Below are positions 44,789 through 56,355 of a stretch of DNA of 64,000 nt, piece by piece (positions within the stretch are counted from its first letter, which is position 1; the number at the start of each line of letters is the position of its first letter). Position numbers and translations under genes: made by a program. This DNA is from Laburnicola sp. R22_1 (taxonomy: Eukaryota; Ascomycota; Dothideomycetes; Pleosporales; Didymosphaeriaceae), in NCBI GenBank assembly GCA_014281115.1, contig JACONQ010000006.1, positions 62,001 to 126,000 of the forward strand, read 5' to 3'. The notes beneath the pieces were generated by a model that was not told where the DNA came from, made no database searches, and was given only the letters and a program-made list of their open reading frames with translations.

Positions 44789-45078
44789 GGTGGGTGTGGG
44801 TAGGTAGGTTAGTAGGTAGTTAGTTAGCTAATGAGTGAGTGAGGGAGTGAGGTGTTGCATTGCTTTGTTGTGAGAACTGGCTGTATATATATACGCAAAA
44901 GGAGGATGAGGATGGTAAAGTAAAGTACAAATAAAAAGAAAGATGGGGTTTAGATCATCGACGTACGTACGGGTACGGGGAATATACAAGCGCTAGGCAC
45001 TATACTATACTATATATACTATATATACCATGTCCACCACACCACCAACCACACCACCACCAACACCAACCCTCTACC

Positions 45079-46965
45079 TCACTTAAACTGCTCCTCCGTA
45101 ACGCCCTTCCCCATGGCCGCCGTCGAACTCACCCCCCCACTCACCATCTTCAACAAGCCATCCACATAATTGGCGCCACTCCACTTCTGATGCGTCAAGA
45201 CGTCGACGCCGCGCGCGGCCTCGGGCTCCTGGATGATGTCGCCGTAGGCGCGCATGCCCTGCGCGGCGTACGCTTTGCTGAACGTGTCGGCCATGAGGGC
45301 CGTCTGGTGGAGGCCCGCCAGGGTGATGAATTGCCAGCAGTAGCCGAGGGGGGCGAGGCGCGCGATGTAGGTTTCTTGGGCGGCGCGGGGCATGGCGGCT
45401 TTCCAGTTGAAGGAGGGGGAGAGGTTGTATGCGAGTCTGGGGGGTGGGAAAGTGTTAGAAAAGGGGCTCTTTTTTTTGATTGCCTGGGGAGAGGAAGGGG
45501 AGCACAGGAGGGGAGGTGGAAAGAGGGCGGGGGTTGGTAAACGTACTTTTGCTCGGGCCACACGGCGTGCACGCCCTCTGCGAATTCCTTGGCCTGCTCG
45601 TAGTCCGGCAGCTTCGACTCCATCCATATCATATCCGCGTACGGCGCATACGCCACGGCGCGATTCACCGCACACTGCGTCCCGCCACGGTACCGATAGT
45701 ACCCCTCTCGCGTCCGGGCGGCGTCCCAGTCGAAATAGACGTCCACGCCCGTGAGGCGCTTCGCGATGGCGCGCGCCTCGGTGTTGCTCTTCCCTTTGGT
45801 TTGGGCGAGGAAGTCGCGGGCGAGGCCTTCCTTATCGGCGTGGACGCCCGCGTGGATGGCGTCGAGGACGGCTTCGTGGAAGAGCTTGAGGTTGGCTTCT
45901 TGGAGCCAGGCGTCTTCGATGGCTTGGAGGTCGGCGCCGGATTGGCCGGACTGCTCGGCGGCGTGCATGAGGGAGGCGAGGGGTTGGAGCGCCGGGTTCG
46001 TGCTGCCGAGGATGTAGTGGTGGTCGCGGGGGTCGATGGTTGAGGTGATGAGCGTGGCGGCTTCGGAGTCGGTGCGCGCGACGGCGAGGAGGTCGACGCC
46101 TTTGAGAGGTGGGTTAGTGGTTTCGATGAAGGACGGGGGATGGGGAAGAGGATGTACCCATGATGTCTGCTTGGGCGCGGATGGCGACGAGGCGGTTGAT
46201 GTGCTCGCTGATGGGCACAAGCACTTTGCCGGCCATGTGGCCGCACTTCTTGGTCCCTGGGGCTTGGTCCTCGATGTGGATGCCTGCCGCGCCCTTCTCG
46301 ACAAATAGCTTCGTGAGCTTCATGATGGCTGTGAGACCGCCGTGGCCCGTGTCCGCGTCCGCGACGATGGGGCGCAAGTAGTCGACATTGGGTGCGTTTG
46401 CGCGGTTGGCTTTGGGCGTGGTAAGGCGTTCTTCGCGCTGCTTTCGGTCGTGGAAGAGCTGGGCCATGAAGAGGTGTTGGACTTTGTTGGGGACAGTGGT
46501 CTGTTGCTATTCAGCTTTGTTCGTGTGAATCTGGCGGAGCATTCATCTCACCATGGGGTAATCAGCTAGATCGGGACCCGGCTCATCTGTCGAGGAAGCA
46601 GTCGACGAACACTGCCATCCAGAAACATAGACCGTGTCCAGGTACTTTGCCATCTGGGTGACCATGACGGGGTCAAGACAGCCATACGTGAAGCTTGCAT
46701 CTTTATTCTACTATCCGATTAGCGGCCGTGTACAAATATATAACGAACCACTTCTTCTTACCTTGAACCTTCCTTCGACAATGTTCCACAGCTTTTGCGC
46801 CTGTGCATTGCTCGGATACTGGATCCGGAGCGTGCCTCGCTTTTGCACTATCTGCTCCGCTGTGAAGGGTCGGCGGGTATACCGCCATCGAGGGTCAGAC
46901 CACCACTTTTGCACCTCTTCGACTTCCTTCTGGTACTGCTGTTCTTCCGCGTCGATGTTCGCCAT
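45079..46965 (-). CDS. ICL1: Isocitrate lyase
   Basis: Cleaves isocitrate to glyoxylate and succinate in the glyoxylate cycle during growth on acetate or fatty acids (acuD/ICL1 type). ATG 46965 starts [17 protein letters not shown]. Introns separate [45 protein letters not shown] and [13 protein letters not shown], and lie before [12 protein letters not shown]. Key motifs are [12 protein letters not shown] (Mg site), [20 protein letters not shown] with the catalytic KKCGH, and [13 protein letters not shown]. The C-terminus is [11 protein letters not shown], without a canonical PTS1 (SKL-like), so peroxisomal import, if it occurs, would need another signal. About 540 residues, normal length. 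Same strand as, but 0.76 kb from, the GH1 gene. It appears intact. Confidence 0.95.
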
Positions 46966-47727
46966 CTCGAATCGTAGAGCCGATAACAACAGCGTCTGGG
47001 CAATTGGAAGGAATGCGCATGTAGAAAGTGTACTAGTGTAGACAAAGAAGGAAGAAGAAACGGATTGATGAATTGGATTGGATTTTCTTTGAAGCCCCAA
47101 ACCCGACGAACGAGATGATCAGATGATGACACTACTTTCTCCTAACCTCGGAAGCAGCAACAAGCTACATACAAGCACACGTTCGTTCGTTTGTGCGCGT
47201 CAGATGAGGAAAGACGCGCATTCCGACGGACCCAGCTGCTCTGCTAGCCAGTAGCTGCGACGTTCGGGGCCGGTCGGGTAACCGCTTGACAGCTTTGCGC
47301 CGAGGGAGTCCTCGGCTCAAAGGGCGGAGTGTTGGGGTTGGCGATGGGGGAGCGGAACGTGCTGTGGGGTTGGGATGACGTTGGCCAATGTGCTTGGGGG
47401 GACACATAGCAGCTTCACATGTCTTGAAGTGGAGGGGTGGAATGGTCCAGTGCACAAATGATGGCATGTGAACGACGCTCCGGAGTCCGGATCAACGCTT
47501 GAGCCGTTAGTGCGCTAAGCCGTCTCTGTACCTCGGCAATTCATCACGACCCGGCTGACTCATCATCTGTGCCCTCCTCCATGCCATGTGAAGATATCTT
47601 GAAAGAAGCGCAATACCTTCTGAAGGCAAAGTCCACTTGTCAATTCGTAAGGCCTAACGAAGTACACACGCACACTCGCATTCCGAATCCGCAATCCTAT
47701 CCCGCAAATTCCTTCACTGCCCACTAC
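46966..47727. other. Intergenic region upstream of isocitrate lyase
   Basis: No gene recognised. The isocitrate lyase frame is open upstream to 47100 but conserved similarity begins at 46965. Confidence 0.5.
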
Positions 47728-49416
47728 CTACCCACTCGCCCCCTCCAACCCCCTACGCCGCCTCTCAAACGTCTCCCTCAGATACCTCGCCGACTTCTTA
47801 GGCGTGCGCCTCTGCGTCTTGAAATCAACATGCGTAATGCCGAACCGAATGCTATATCCCGCAGCCCATTCTAAGTAGCCCAAAAAAGGCCAGCGTTAGC
47901 AGACGTTAATCTTCCGAGAGATCGATATACACAGTATGTATGAAAGTATGAAATGGTATGTACGCACCAAAGTTGTCCATCAGACTCCAGGCATAGTACC
48001 CCGCGACGTCGACGCCGTCTTCATGTATAGCCTGCGAAATGGCATCGATGTAGAGGCCGAAGTAGCGGACGCGGAAGTCATCGTTGATTGCGTCGGCTAC
48101 GCTCATGGTGTTTTCCCCGGGGCAGGGACACCCGTTTTCGGTGATGTATCTGCATGGTTAGTTAGCCGAAGCATGGTTGGATGGTTGCTATGTATGTGAG
48201 GTCCAAAAAAAAAGTAGACTTACATGGGCCGCTTGTACCGGTTCCATACCCAGTTCAACAGCTTCCGGAATTGCTTGTGCGTAACGCGGAGCCAGGAAAC
48301 GCCGGATAGGGGCCCGATTTCGACGCCTGCGCTGTTGGTGGTGACTTCTTCGACGTTGCCCGTGTGATCGTCCGCGGAGGGCGGTGTCGAGCGCGCCCGT
48401 GCAAACTGCGACGTGTAGTGGTTCATGCCGTAGAACGTGTTGTAAGGTGCCGTTTTCTTGAGTAAGTCCCGCTCAGCGGCCGTGAACTGTGGCAGTCTTG
48501 CACCCAGCTGCGCCCTCATGGACGCAGGGTAGTCGGCTCCGAGATAGATAGCGTCGCCGAACCATCCAACGTAGAACTCGAGTCTGCGCTGTGCCGCCTC
48601 CCGATCCGCCTCACTAGCCTCATCGTACGGGTCGTAGAAATCAGAATTGAGCACGATGGATATGGCGCCCTTTTGTTGTGGTAGAAATTCAGCAGCGTAG
48701 ATGCTCACAGCGCCTGCATGCGCGAGTATCAAACTGTGGCCCACGCGCCACGGCTCCGTCGTCGAGTCGTGTCCTGTAGCTGTGCTGTGGCCCGGCGCGA
48801 GGATACCGCTATGGTACCCGAATAGCGAGACGATATACGGCTCATTGAACGTAATCCACTGCTTTACGCGGTCGCCGAAGCGCGCAAAGCATAGACGCGC
48901 ATAGTGTTCGAAATCAGCTTTGAACTCGGACGTGTTGAGCATGCCGCCGTAGCGCGTGTCTAACTCCAGAGGGAGATCCCAATGGTACAGCGTGACGGCT
49001 GGTTTGATGCCGTGTGCGAGCAACCCGTCTATCAGGCGGTTGTAGAAGGCTATGCCCTTTTCATTGATGGGGTCTTGTCGGCCGCCGAGGGGGATCAAGC
49101 GGGACCAGCAGATGGAGAAGCGGTAGACGTCGACGCCGAAGGAGGCGAGGAGGGCGATGTCTTCGTCGAGGCGGTTGTAGTGGTCGCAGGCTACGTCGCC
49201 GTCTTCGTTGCTAGTGACGCTGGGATGGCGGTGGGCGAACTCGTCCCATATTGAAGGGCCCTTGCCGTCTTGTTGGGCGCCGCCTTCGATTTGATATGCG
49301 GCCGTTGCCGCGCCCCAGAGGAAGTTGGATGGGAGCGGAAGTTCCTTGGGGGAGTCTAAGCTGTCGAGAATTGCTTGGGTAGACGCACTGGCGTTCACTT
49401 CGTTGGATTCGAACAT
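47728..49416 (-). CDS. GH1 family beta-glucosidase
   Basis: Glycoside hydrolase family 1, cleaving beta-glucosides (for example cellobiose). It lacks a signal peptide and so is probably cytosolic. ATG 49416, then LPSNFLWGAATAAYQIEGG, the family N-terminal signature. VDVYRFSICWSRLIPLG, LYHWDLPLEL, and QWITFNEPYIV carry the general acid/base Glu. After an intron (near 48215) comes the nucleophile motif YITENGCPCPGE, then a second intron (about 47875-47968) and MDNFEWAAGYSIRFGITHV, completing the sugar-binding site (YYAWSLMDNFEW). The C-terminus ends LEGASG at 47728. About 490 residues, typical. Both catalytic Glu and the substrate Trp are present, so it should be active. Confidence 0.93.
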
Positions 49417-50429
49417 GTTGACCTAGTCAATGGCCGTCGAACTGGCCGAGCAAACGTGTACTATGGGAGATTGGAAAAACACAGCCAACCCTCGAACTTA
49501 TACTTACTGTAGCGGAACCCCCACGCCTGATCCACAAATGTACGGCCGGCTTGGTATCCATCGCAAACAAAACTGTGCCCACTTTGCAGACAGGCATAAC
49601 CTCTTAGCAGCCAATAAAGGCGGTCGTGTAACGTCGCGAAGGTGGTAGAACTTCGGTATAGGCAGCTACGCATAGAGAGTACTAACGCCCTGGTCAGTCA
49701 CACGGCATGCCTTTGAAGTTACTAGCTCATTGCCGTCCTGCCACACGCGCGCATCTTCAAATCAAAGCCCAACTCCCAGGCCCCCTAGGGGAATCATGAA
49801 GAAGTGAGGCCATGTAATCCCTAGCATCAACATCAACACACCCTGAGCTAGGTAGCGGTGGAGGATAGATTCTCTTTTGTGAAAATGTGCCCTCCCTGTA
49901 TGAAGGCTGGGTGTGATGTCGCGAGGTCAGTTCACCATGTTTTGCCAAGCGGTTCCCCGGCCCGGCACGCCGAGGACTACCTATCTAGGAAAGTTGAGCA
50001 TGAGGGCACATGCGGGAATATTTTCGCTTCTTCTTCTTCGTCGTCGTCATGCGTCTATTTGCATGCCCGCTCTATGATTGCTCCCCGACGTGCTGATCTA
50101 AGGAAGTCGGGTAGGTAGTCTACTGGGAGAGGTGCCATACCAACAGCGGTGCGTAAACAAAAGGCTCGTGATTGGTTGTTGTGATGCAGGTGAAGGTTTC
50201 ACTAGTACCTATATATAATAGTCTATCTTGAGATATGTATACGCCTGCAGCAAGCATTTGCAGTACTTTTCCCAGTGGAATCATTCATGACGTACGCGGA
50301 ATACGTACTTTATAGCCAGCCAGTGACAAAAGCTACCAACTACCTAGGATAGGGCGTTGACATGCATGCAATACGATACGATACCTTATCAATATCAATA
50401 CCACGGGAACACCCCCCTATAATCTCGCG
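49417..50429. other. Intergenic region
   Basis: No supportable gene; AT-rich in places (about 50200-50420). Confidence 0.5.
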
Positions 50430-52538
50430 TTAAACATTCGTCTCCTCCCCTTTATACTCCGCACTCATGCCAATCTTCTTCCACGGCGCAAACGCTGGAC
50501 ACAAAGTTAGTCAACAATACTCTCTTTCAGTCGCACCAACCAAGCAGCAAGAAAAATCGAAAGAAAAAAAAGAAAGAAAGAAGGAAGGAAGGAAAGAAAG
50601 AAAATGCAACTCACGATTCCCACCCCCCTCCAAGCACTCCCCCAAAACCGGAAAATGCCTCCTCAACACATCCTTCATCCCACTCCCTTGCACCCACCGC
50701 ATCCCAACCGCACTATACGTCCCCTCGCCCCACTCCCCCGCGATAAACCGATCGCTCTTCAGCCGCCGACTCGCCATCAAAATGAACACGCGAAACGCCG
50801 TGTCGCTAAAGCCGAACCCCGCCGGCAATGGCTCGCACAGGCATCCAACAAGGAGATCCACCTTGTCAACGTCGCCTTCGTACACGGCCTCCAGCTTCGC
50901 CGCGACGGCGGCGTTGCCGCCTGTCAGCTCGAGGAACGACGTCGCGGGCGCCATGTGGAAGAGCGCGCGAAAGGCATTGTACCGCGGGACGCCGCGCTCG
51001 CGGTCGCGGAGGATGTCGAGCGTGCCTAGGTCGACGTGCCGGCCTTCGGGCGTGTGGAGGTCGCGCAGGAAATCAGGCGTGTTGTTCAGCGTCACCGCGC
51101 CTGGGTAGTTGATTCCAAAGCTGTACAGGATATCGTCAAAGCCGAGGTTTTGCTCTTGAAGCGGCGCGCGGGCGCTTTCGAATGCGACGTTTTGGATGGG
51201 ATACGTCTTTTTGTGCGCGCCTGTTGAGGCGTCGAAGAAGGCGATGGTGTCCGGAATCAGGGCGTGGAGGCGGTATACCGAGACGAATTCTTCAGTCAGA
51301 GAGTACGGCGCGCCGTGTTGTTCTGCGCCCGAGCCGGGGATGCCTGATATGGATTCTCCTGGTGCAACAATTTCTCGCCTAGGATGCCCCACCAGTTCCC
51401 TGACATGGCGACTTGGAGGGCTGGATGCGACAGGATGGCTGGCGTCCACTCGATGGTGTGGATCTTGGTCATGAGCGCGCAATTCACTAGTCTCGCGGTA
51501 TCGAACACTTTCTCCGAAGACCAGTCCGGGTAGTTCTTCACTAGCTGGTCGCAGATGGCGTTGTGCTCGAGCACGAACAGCGTGTGCAGCATCTCCAGTC
51601 CCAGCCACCAGTTCGAACTGAAGCCTGTCTTGGGGATCCCGTTCTCGTCGCGTGGAAGGTACGTGGCGAAGCCCTGGGCATCGACTTCGAGTTTTCCATT
51701 CTTCGCTTGACCGCACAGTTCAGTCGTGCGAGCTTCGCTGCTGCCGTAGATTTGGCTGCCGTCCCACCAGTGCGTGTTTTCGTTCTTGTATGCCGGAGAT
51801 TTCTTGTCTGTCTCGTCCAGTGCGTCGTCGGCTTGGGTAACTTCGACGCTCATTTTAGGATCGGACCAGGTGTCGCCCTCTGGAAGCGGGACATCGTACT
51901 TCTCCGTGGATGAGTTCGTATGCATAAACCTACACGTTCCAACATCAGCACGGAAGTGAAATCTCCCTCACTCAAAACCTCCAAAAAAAACACCAACTCA
52001 CCAATCATGCACCTGAAACTGAATCCAAGCCGCCGCCAAAAGATTCAAAATCTCCGCCTTCTTAACACCCCCCTCCCTCCTCAGCAGCACCTCGCTCACC
52101 ACGCGCGGATTCGGCGTCATCATCTCCTTCTCACTCGGCTTCCCCGCATGTTCCCTGCCCACATTCCGACCAAACCGCATCCCGACACAGCCCATCCTCG
52201 GCTGCCCGACATGGTTGAACAAGCCATCCGAGTTGCGTGCGTGTGCGAATTCCGCTGGCAACGGCGTTTCCGTCGACGTGCCTTGGTAGGAGGGCAAAGG
52301 GTAGACATCGTGGAGGTTGTGTTGACGTAGCTCGTAGCGGAGAGCGGCGAGGTTAAGGACGCCAATGTAACTGGTGTGATGTTAGTTTATAGGGTGGTGG
52401 TTTCCTGGGTTGGAGGAATACTTGCGTGGGAAGTTTGTGCCATGGGATGAGCTTGTTTACGCCTTTGAAGAGGTAGATGAGGGCTTTTTTGGGGAGTGAG
52501 GGCGTGTAGGGAACTGCAGAATCAGGCTGGGGAGCCAT
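50430..52538 (-). CDS. Alpha-dioxygenase-like haem peroxidase, with an apparent frameshift
   Basis: Member of the animal-type haem peroxidase/cyclooxygenase superfamily, closest by motif to alpha-dioxygenases, which oxygenate fatty acids at C2. ATG 52538 (MAPQPDSAVPYTP); a GC-AG intron (donor GCAAGT) restores KLPTYIGVLNLAALRYEL. Distal His lies in WIQFQVHDW. Then come EKYDVPLPEGDTW, WWDGSQIYGSSEA, LEMLHTLFVLEHNAICD and TKIHTIEWTPAIL. The catalytic Tyr/proximal His block is PYSLTEEFVSVYRLHALIPD. The final exon ends IGMSAEYKGEETNV at 50430. Between NWWGILGEK and GIPGSGAEQHGAPYS the frame changes by one base near the AAA/TTT run at 51371-51373, with no room for an intron. One extra A would restore the conserved frame. 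This is either an assembly or sequencing error, or a recent disabling indel. Confidence 0.78.
50551..50604 (+). repeat. Purine-rich GAAA/GGAA tract
   Basis: An imperfect GAAA/GGAA tetranucleotide run lying in the last intron of the alpha-dioxygenase-like gene, where it forms a polypyrimidine tract on the sense strand. Confidence 0.7.
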
Positions 52539-53646
52539 GGTAGAGAGTGGTGTATGTAGAGAGAGCTATAGGTAAAAAGAGCTATAGGCAAAGAGAGGTC
52601 TAGGGAAAGATGGCTGTAGGTAGAGAGCTTTGTAGGCAGCTCAGTCTGGGGTTGCAAATACGCAAGGTGCAAGATTGGTGGAGAGCAGTGTCCCAGTGCT
52701 GGGTACTGGGGAAGGCACACAAGATATGAACACAAGGCACCAAAAGGGAAACAACGACCAGAAGAATAGAAAACGTACTCTTATCGGAATCTCAGCCTGC
52801 TTCAGAGCACATGCACTTTATATAACCTCGTGAGCTTTCTGGTCTTGACGACGTTACACGGCCAGCAAGTGTCCGACACCGGTTCTCACCCCGACACACT
52901 CCAGCTGAACGCAGCTTACAGAGTCCATCTCACCCAAAAATTCAAGGCAGCAGTAGGTGTCTACCTATGCTCGCATGCCGTGCATATTGATCTGCAGACC
53001 GCCCGACCAAGCGGCTGGTACATTGTCGAGCGGTGTATTGGTGCGCGCTCAGCAGCAGTTTCCCAATCGGTTTGTCGAGATAAGCAGGGGCTTACGCGGG
53101 GCCAGACAACCACCACACACACCATGGGAGATTTGATGCGTGCGGGCTGAGCGCCTTTCTTGTCCTGATGTCGCAGGCGGCCGTCGCGTCGCGACCTGTG
53201 ACCGGCGGTGACAAGATTACAGTGGGTGATGACAAGAACCGGACACTTCAGCATAGTCGTGTTGCCCCAGGACATATGATACGAAGACAGGCTTCTTGGA
53301 TAATCTCTTTGCAAAGTGCGTTCGCATTATGTATCATGGGGCAACACACTAGCAATTCTGTCAACCTGGAGTGTCGAACCTTGCGACGCCTGTGGCTAGC
53401 TGTATGCTGTATCCTCGTAGTAACATCGTGGAAACGCAGCCATGGAACTTGAATCTGTAAAACCCGACCTCATACTGATGGTATATCCTGGGGTGGTTCG
53501 CTCGCTAATGTGGCCCCGGATCTCTGCCCATCTACTGTATCTTGGGGTAACTCATGGTACAGTATAATCGCAGAGCGGCTGTTTGAATCGTGGCGCCATG
53601 ATTACGCAGGTCTGCGCCATTGCTGTCGTAAGCGATAAATGCAACC
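52539..53646. other. Intergenic region
   Basis: 5' flank of the alpha-dioxygenase-like gene and 3' flank of the SAT4-like gene. A TATA-like string is listed separately. No other feature is supported. Confidence 0.5.
52817..52824 (-). promoter_or_regulatory. TATA-like element for the alpha-dioxygenase-like gene
   Basis: Minus-strand TATATAAA lies about 280 bp upstream of the ATG at 52538. Inferred only. Confidence 0.35.
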
Positions 53647-55175
53647 TCACCCCGAAGCCAATAAATCTCTCCGTTGTGCCGGCGACTTTGGTGGCTGCGA
53701 TCCCGACAATGTGTTCGTTGGTCTGATCTCATATGCCTCCACCCCGCCCCCGAGACCCTCTACGCTTTCCGTCCCTCTGTCAAGCACCACGTCGCTTATC
53801 CGTTCATCGAGACTCTGCTTCTGCGGTTCCAGAATCGAAAGTCGTCGCTCCAATGGGAAATCTTGATCCGGCCTCCTACTTCCTCTCCTGCCAATCGTGT
53901 TCTGTGTCATGGCATCCTGCCTATCGTCGCCGTAGTAATAGTATGCTGATCTGCCTCTTGACATACGAGAGAGCTCTCCAAAGATGCGCCTGAAGAGTGG
54001 TTGGAGCGAGGGAGCGGATGCGCAAATGATGGCTGTATTGAGCTCCACGGCATCCCAGAAGAGGATGTAGCCACCGTAATAGCGCGAGATGTCCGGAGGC
54101 GCGTCGTGCCATATATATAAGATCCAGAGGCGGAAGGAGGCGGCGATGGGAACGAGGAGTCCGACGGAGAAGACGACCAGGAGGCAGACGCGCTTGAATG
54201 TCGGCATGTGCAGTTTGACGAGGGTTGGAAGCGGAAGGACCAGGATGAATAGGTCAGAAAAGATGTTCAGGGCGGATTGACTGAAGTAGAGGCCTTTGAG
54301 ATCGAAACAATGCCACTGTTCCCTCATTAGGAAGATGTTGGGATCGAATACAAGAGAAGGTTTGTGGGGGCATTCGAGAGCGTTGACGAGAATCATGACA
54401 AAGCTGTAGGTCGCAACGAATGCGATGGACGCGTAGACGAGGACGCGAAAATTACGGTGCGTTGCGATGGTCAGATAAAACTGGAGTTCGAGGTACAATT
54501 AGCGCGTGGCTGGGTGTCACCATACTCAGGGCTTACTTACGACAAGAATGGAGAGCTTGACGAACGCTGGGACAAGCAAGTAGACGATTTGATAGGCATA
54601 CCATGCCTTTGCAGCACCAAGCACTCCCTTGAGTGTGAACTCTGCGGAGGGCTGGAATGATTTAGAGCGATGCCGAAGAGCGAAGACAAGAATGACTTAC
54701 CGGTGGAAGATCCGCGGGCCATGCCCCTGAAAGCGGGATTGGATTAGCACATATAGAGACGTTCTCCGTGGCCAGTCCACTCACCAGAGCCAGTTCCGTA
54801 GAGTACTTGGTAGTGGTTGATGACACACAAACCCCAAACACAGACCTGTCTTGTGAGTCGATGTGTTTTCTAGAAATAGATCCAGCGCAATCGCATCCAA
54901 GGCAACGGCATAGGAATAAGAAAGAGGCGGAGAGCTTCAGCATGATGAATGAACGTACCACGGCGGCAGCGATCAAGTAGTCGTACGACTTCAATCTTTT
55001 CACAACGAACCATCGACAGTAGAACCTTCAGCACAGTTAGCGGTTGCGTTAGTAGAGCCACACAAGAGCCTACCTTAGAAGTACTATCACGGTGGATATG
55101 CTAGCTAAGCTGAAGGCTGTTGTCTCAACAGTAGGCCCCAGAGTAGCCGGCGTAAACAGTCCCTTGGCAACCATG
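53647..55175 (-). CDS. SAT4/fungal rhodopsin-like integral membrane protein
   Basis: A seven-TM fungal protein of the SAT4/rhodopsin-domain group; the biochemical role is unknown, and some relatives act in secondary metabolism or signalling. ATG 55175 gives MVAKGLFTPATLGPTVE. Exon joins restore TVIVLLRFYCRWFVVKRL, SYDYLIAAAV, VWGLCVINHYQVLYGTG, SGAWPADLPPPSAEFTLKGV, AYQIVYLLVPAFVKLSILV and LQFYLTIATHRNF. Further TMs are VYASIAFVATYSFVMILVN, ALNIFSDLFILVLPLPT and VCLLVVFSVGLLVPIAASF. The segment CFDLKGLYFSQSALNIFSD and NTAIICASAPSLQPLFRRIF are typical. The cytosolic tail is polar. About 400 residues, appears intact. It is not a retinal pump: a Schiff-base Lys in the last TM is not evident. Confidence 0.75.
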
Positions 55176-56355
55176 TCGAGGTTCCACGAGCCAAAAGCAA
55201 CGCGCTCCTATGTCGAAAGAGTTCAGCGTGAGCGCGACAGACTTCAGGTGCATTTAGTTGCACCCGGACAGATGGCGACGCGAGACAAGGTGTATTGCTG
55301 CAGCAAGAAATTTAAAGGCGACCGCCGGTGAGGTGGATCTGGCGGGGTGTGGAGAACCGGTTGAATGCTTCTCGCTTGACATGGGCATAGGCCCTGGTTG
55401 CATGTGAAAAAGGCTCCTCGTGCCCCTGGATGCAACTCATACGAGGTCAGAGCGGCCAGAATAAAAGCGAGCTCCTCGTGGTTCGTGATCCTGTTCGAAG
55501 AAGTTCGAGCGCGAGGATTTCACCAATTGCAATATGGACTCCAGCAACCAACACCACCATGGCGCAATGCAAAAACAGACTCTGGCACGATTCAGCTCGG
55601 TCGAGGGTAGCCCTGCCGAGCGGCTCACGGGTCTTGATGGCGGCCTGCGTCAGACGCGGAGATTAGCCTGCGGCGTGTGGCTGCTCATTATTCACAACAT
55701 ATAGACGACGATATCCTGCAGCGACACTGATTAATCGAGGCGGTTGGGACTGGTTCATCGGCACTTGACTCTTGCTTGCATATATGGGAAAGCTGGGGTT
55801 AAAATAATACCCCAGGCTGCCCAACCTGACGGCACTCCGGATAAAGAGCGCTTGCGTAATTCAAGATTCGTCTCGGTCGGGGTCGGGCGGCCCATGGAAG
55901 GGAGCGGCTCGGGTAAGATTGATGAAGCTTGTCCCCCGGCCGGGACTCTTGACGCATAATACATATCATGGCTTTTGGCGGGAGAAGGAGTGAAACGGGG
56001 CGCGGTCACAGCAGTGGTTTCGGAGGACTCGTTGCTGCCGTGTGGGTTCTCCCGGGCTGGTAACCGCAAAGGGAAAGAGGGTGGCGTCATCAGACCCGCG
56101 CCGCACGTGATGACACAAACTCCAGGGCTCGCTCCTCCCTTGGACAGGAGAAGCTGGGAATGGAAGACGGCGTTCCAAGGTTGCTGCCCAGTCACTCGCC
56201 ACAGCTTCATGCTCCTCAACACGTAGCAGCATCCGCATCCGTTGCCTTTGCTTCCGCATCCCTCTGCGTTATCCGGCCTCGGTGCGGCATCGCAGCTCGA
56301 AGCAGCCCCTCGCCCTCTCCACCACGCCCCTCGAGATTTGATACGCAGAGCCCAG
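55176..56355. other. Intergenic region
   Basis: Shared upstream region of the SAT4-like gene (minus) and the low-complexity protein gene (plus). An open frame on the minus strand (55755-56900) is a shadow and is not called. Confidence 0.5.

Larger units (their letters stand above)
44025..45078. other. Intergenic region rich in simple repeats
   Basis: The 3' flanks of the PRS5-like and isocitrate lyase genes. It contains T-rich runs (44394-44427, 44656-44670), GACT and GAGTTT arrays, and TATA-like runs (45000-45030). No gene. Confidence 0.55.
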
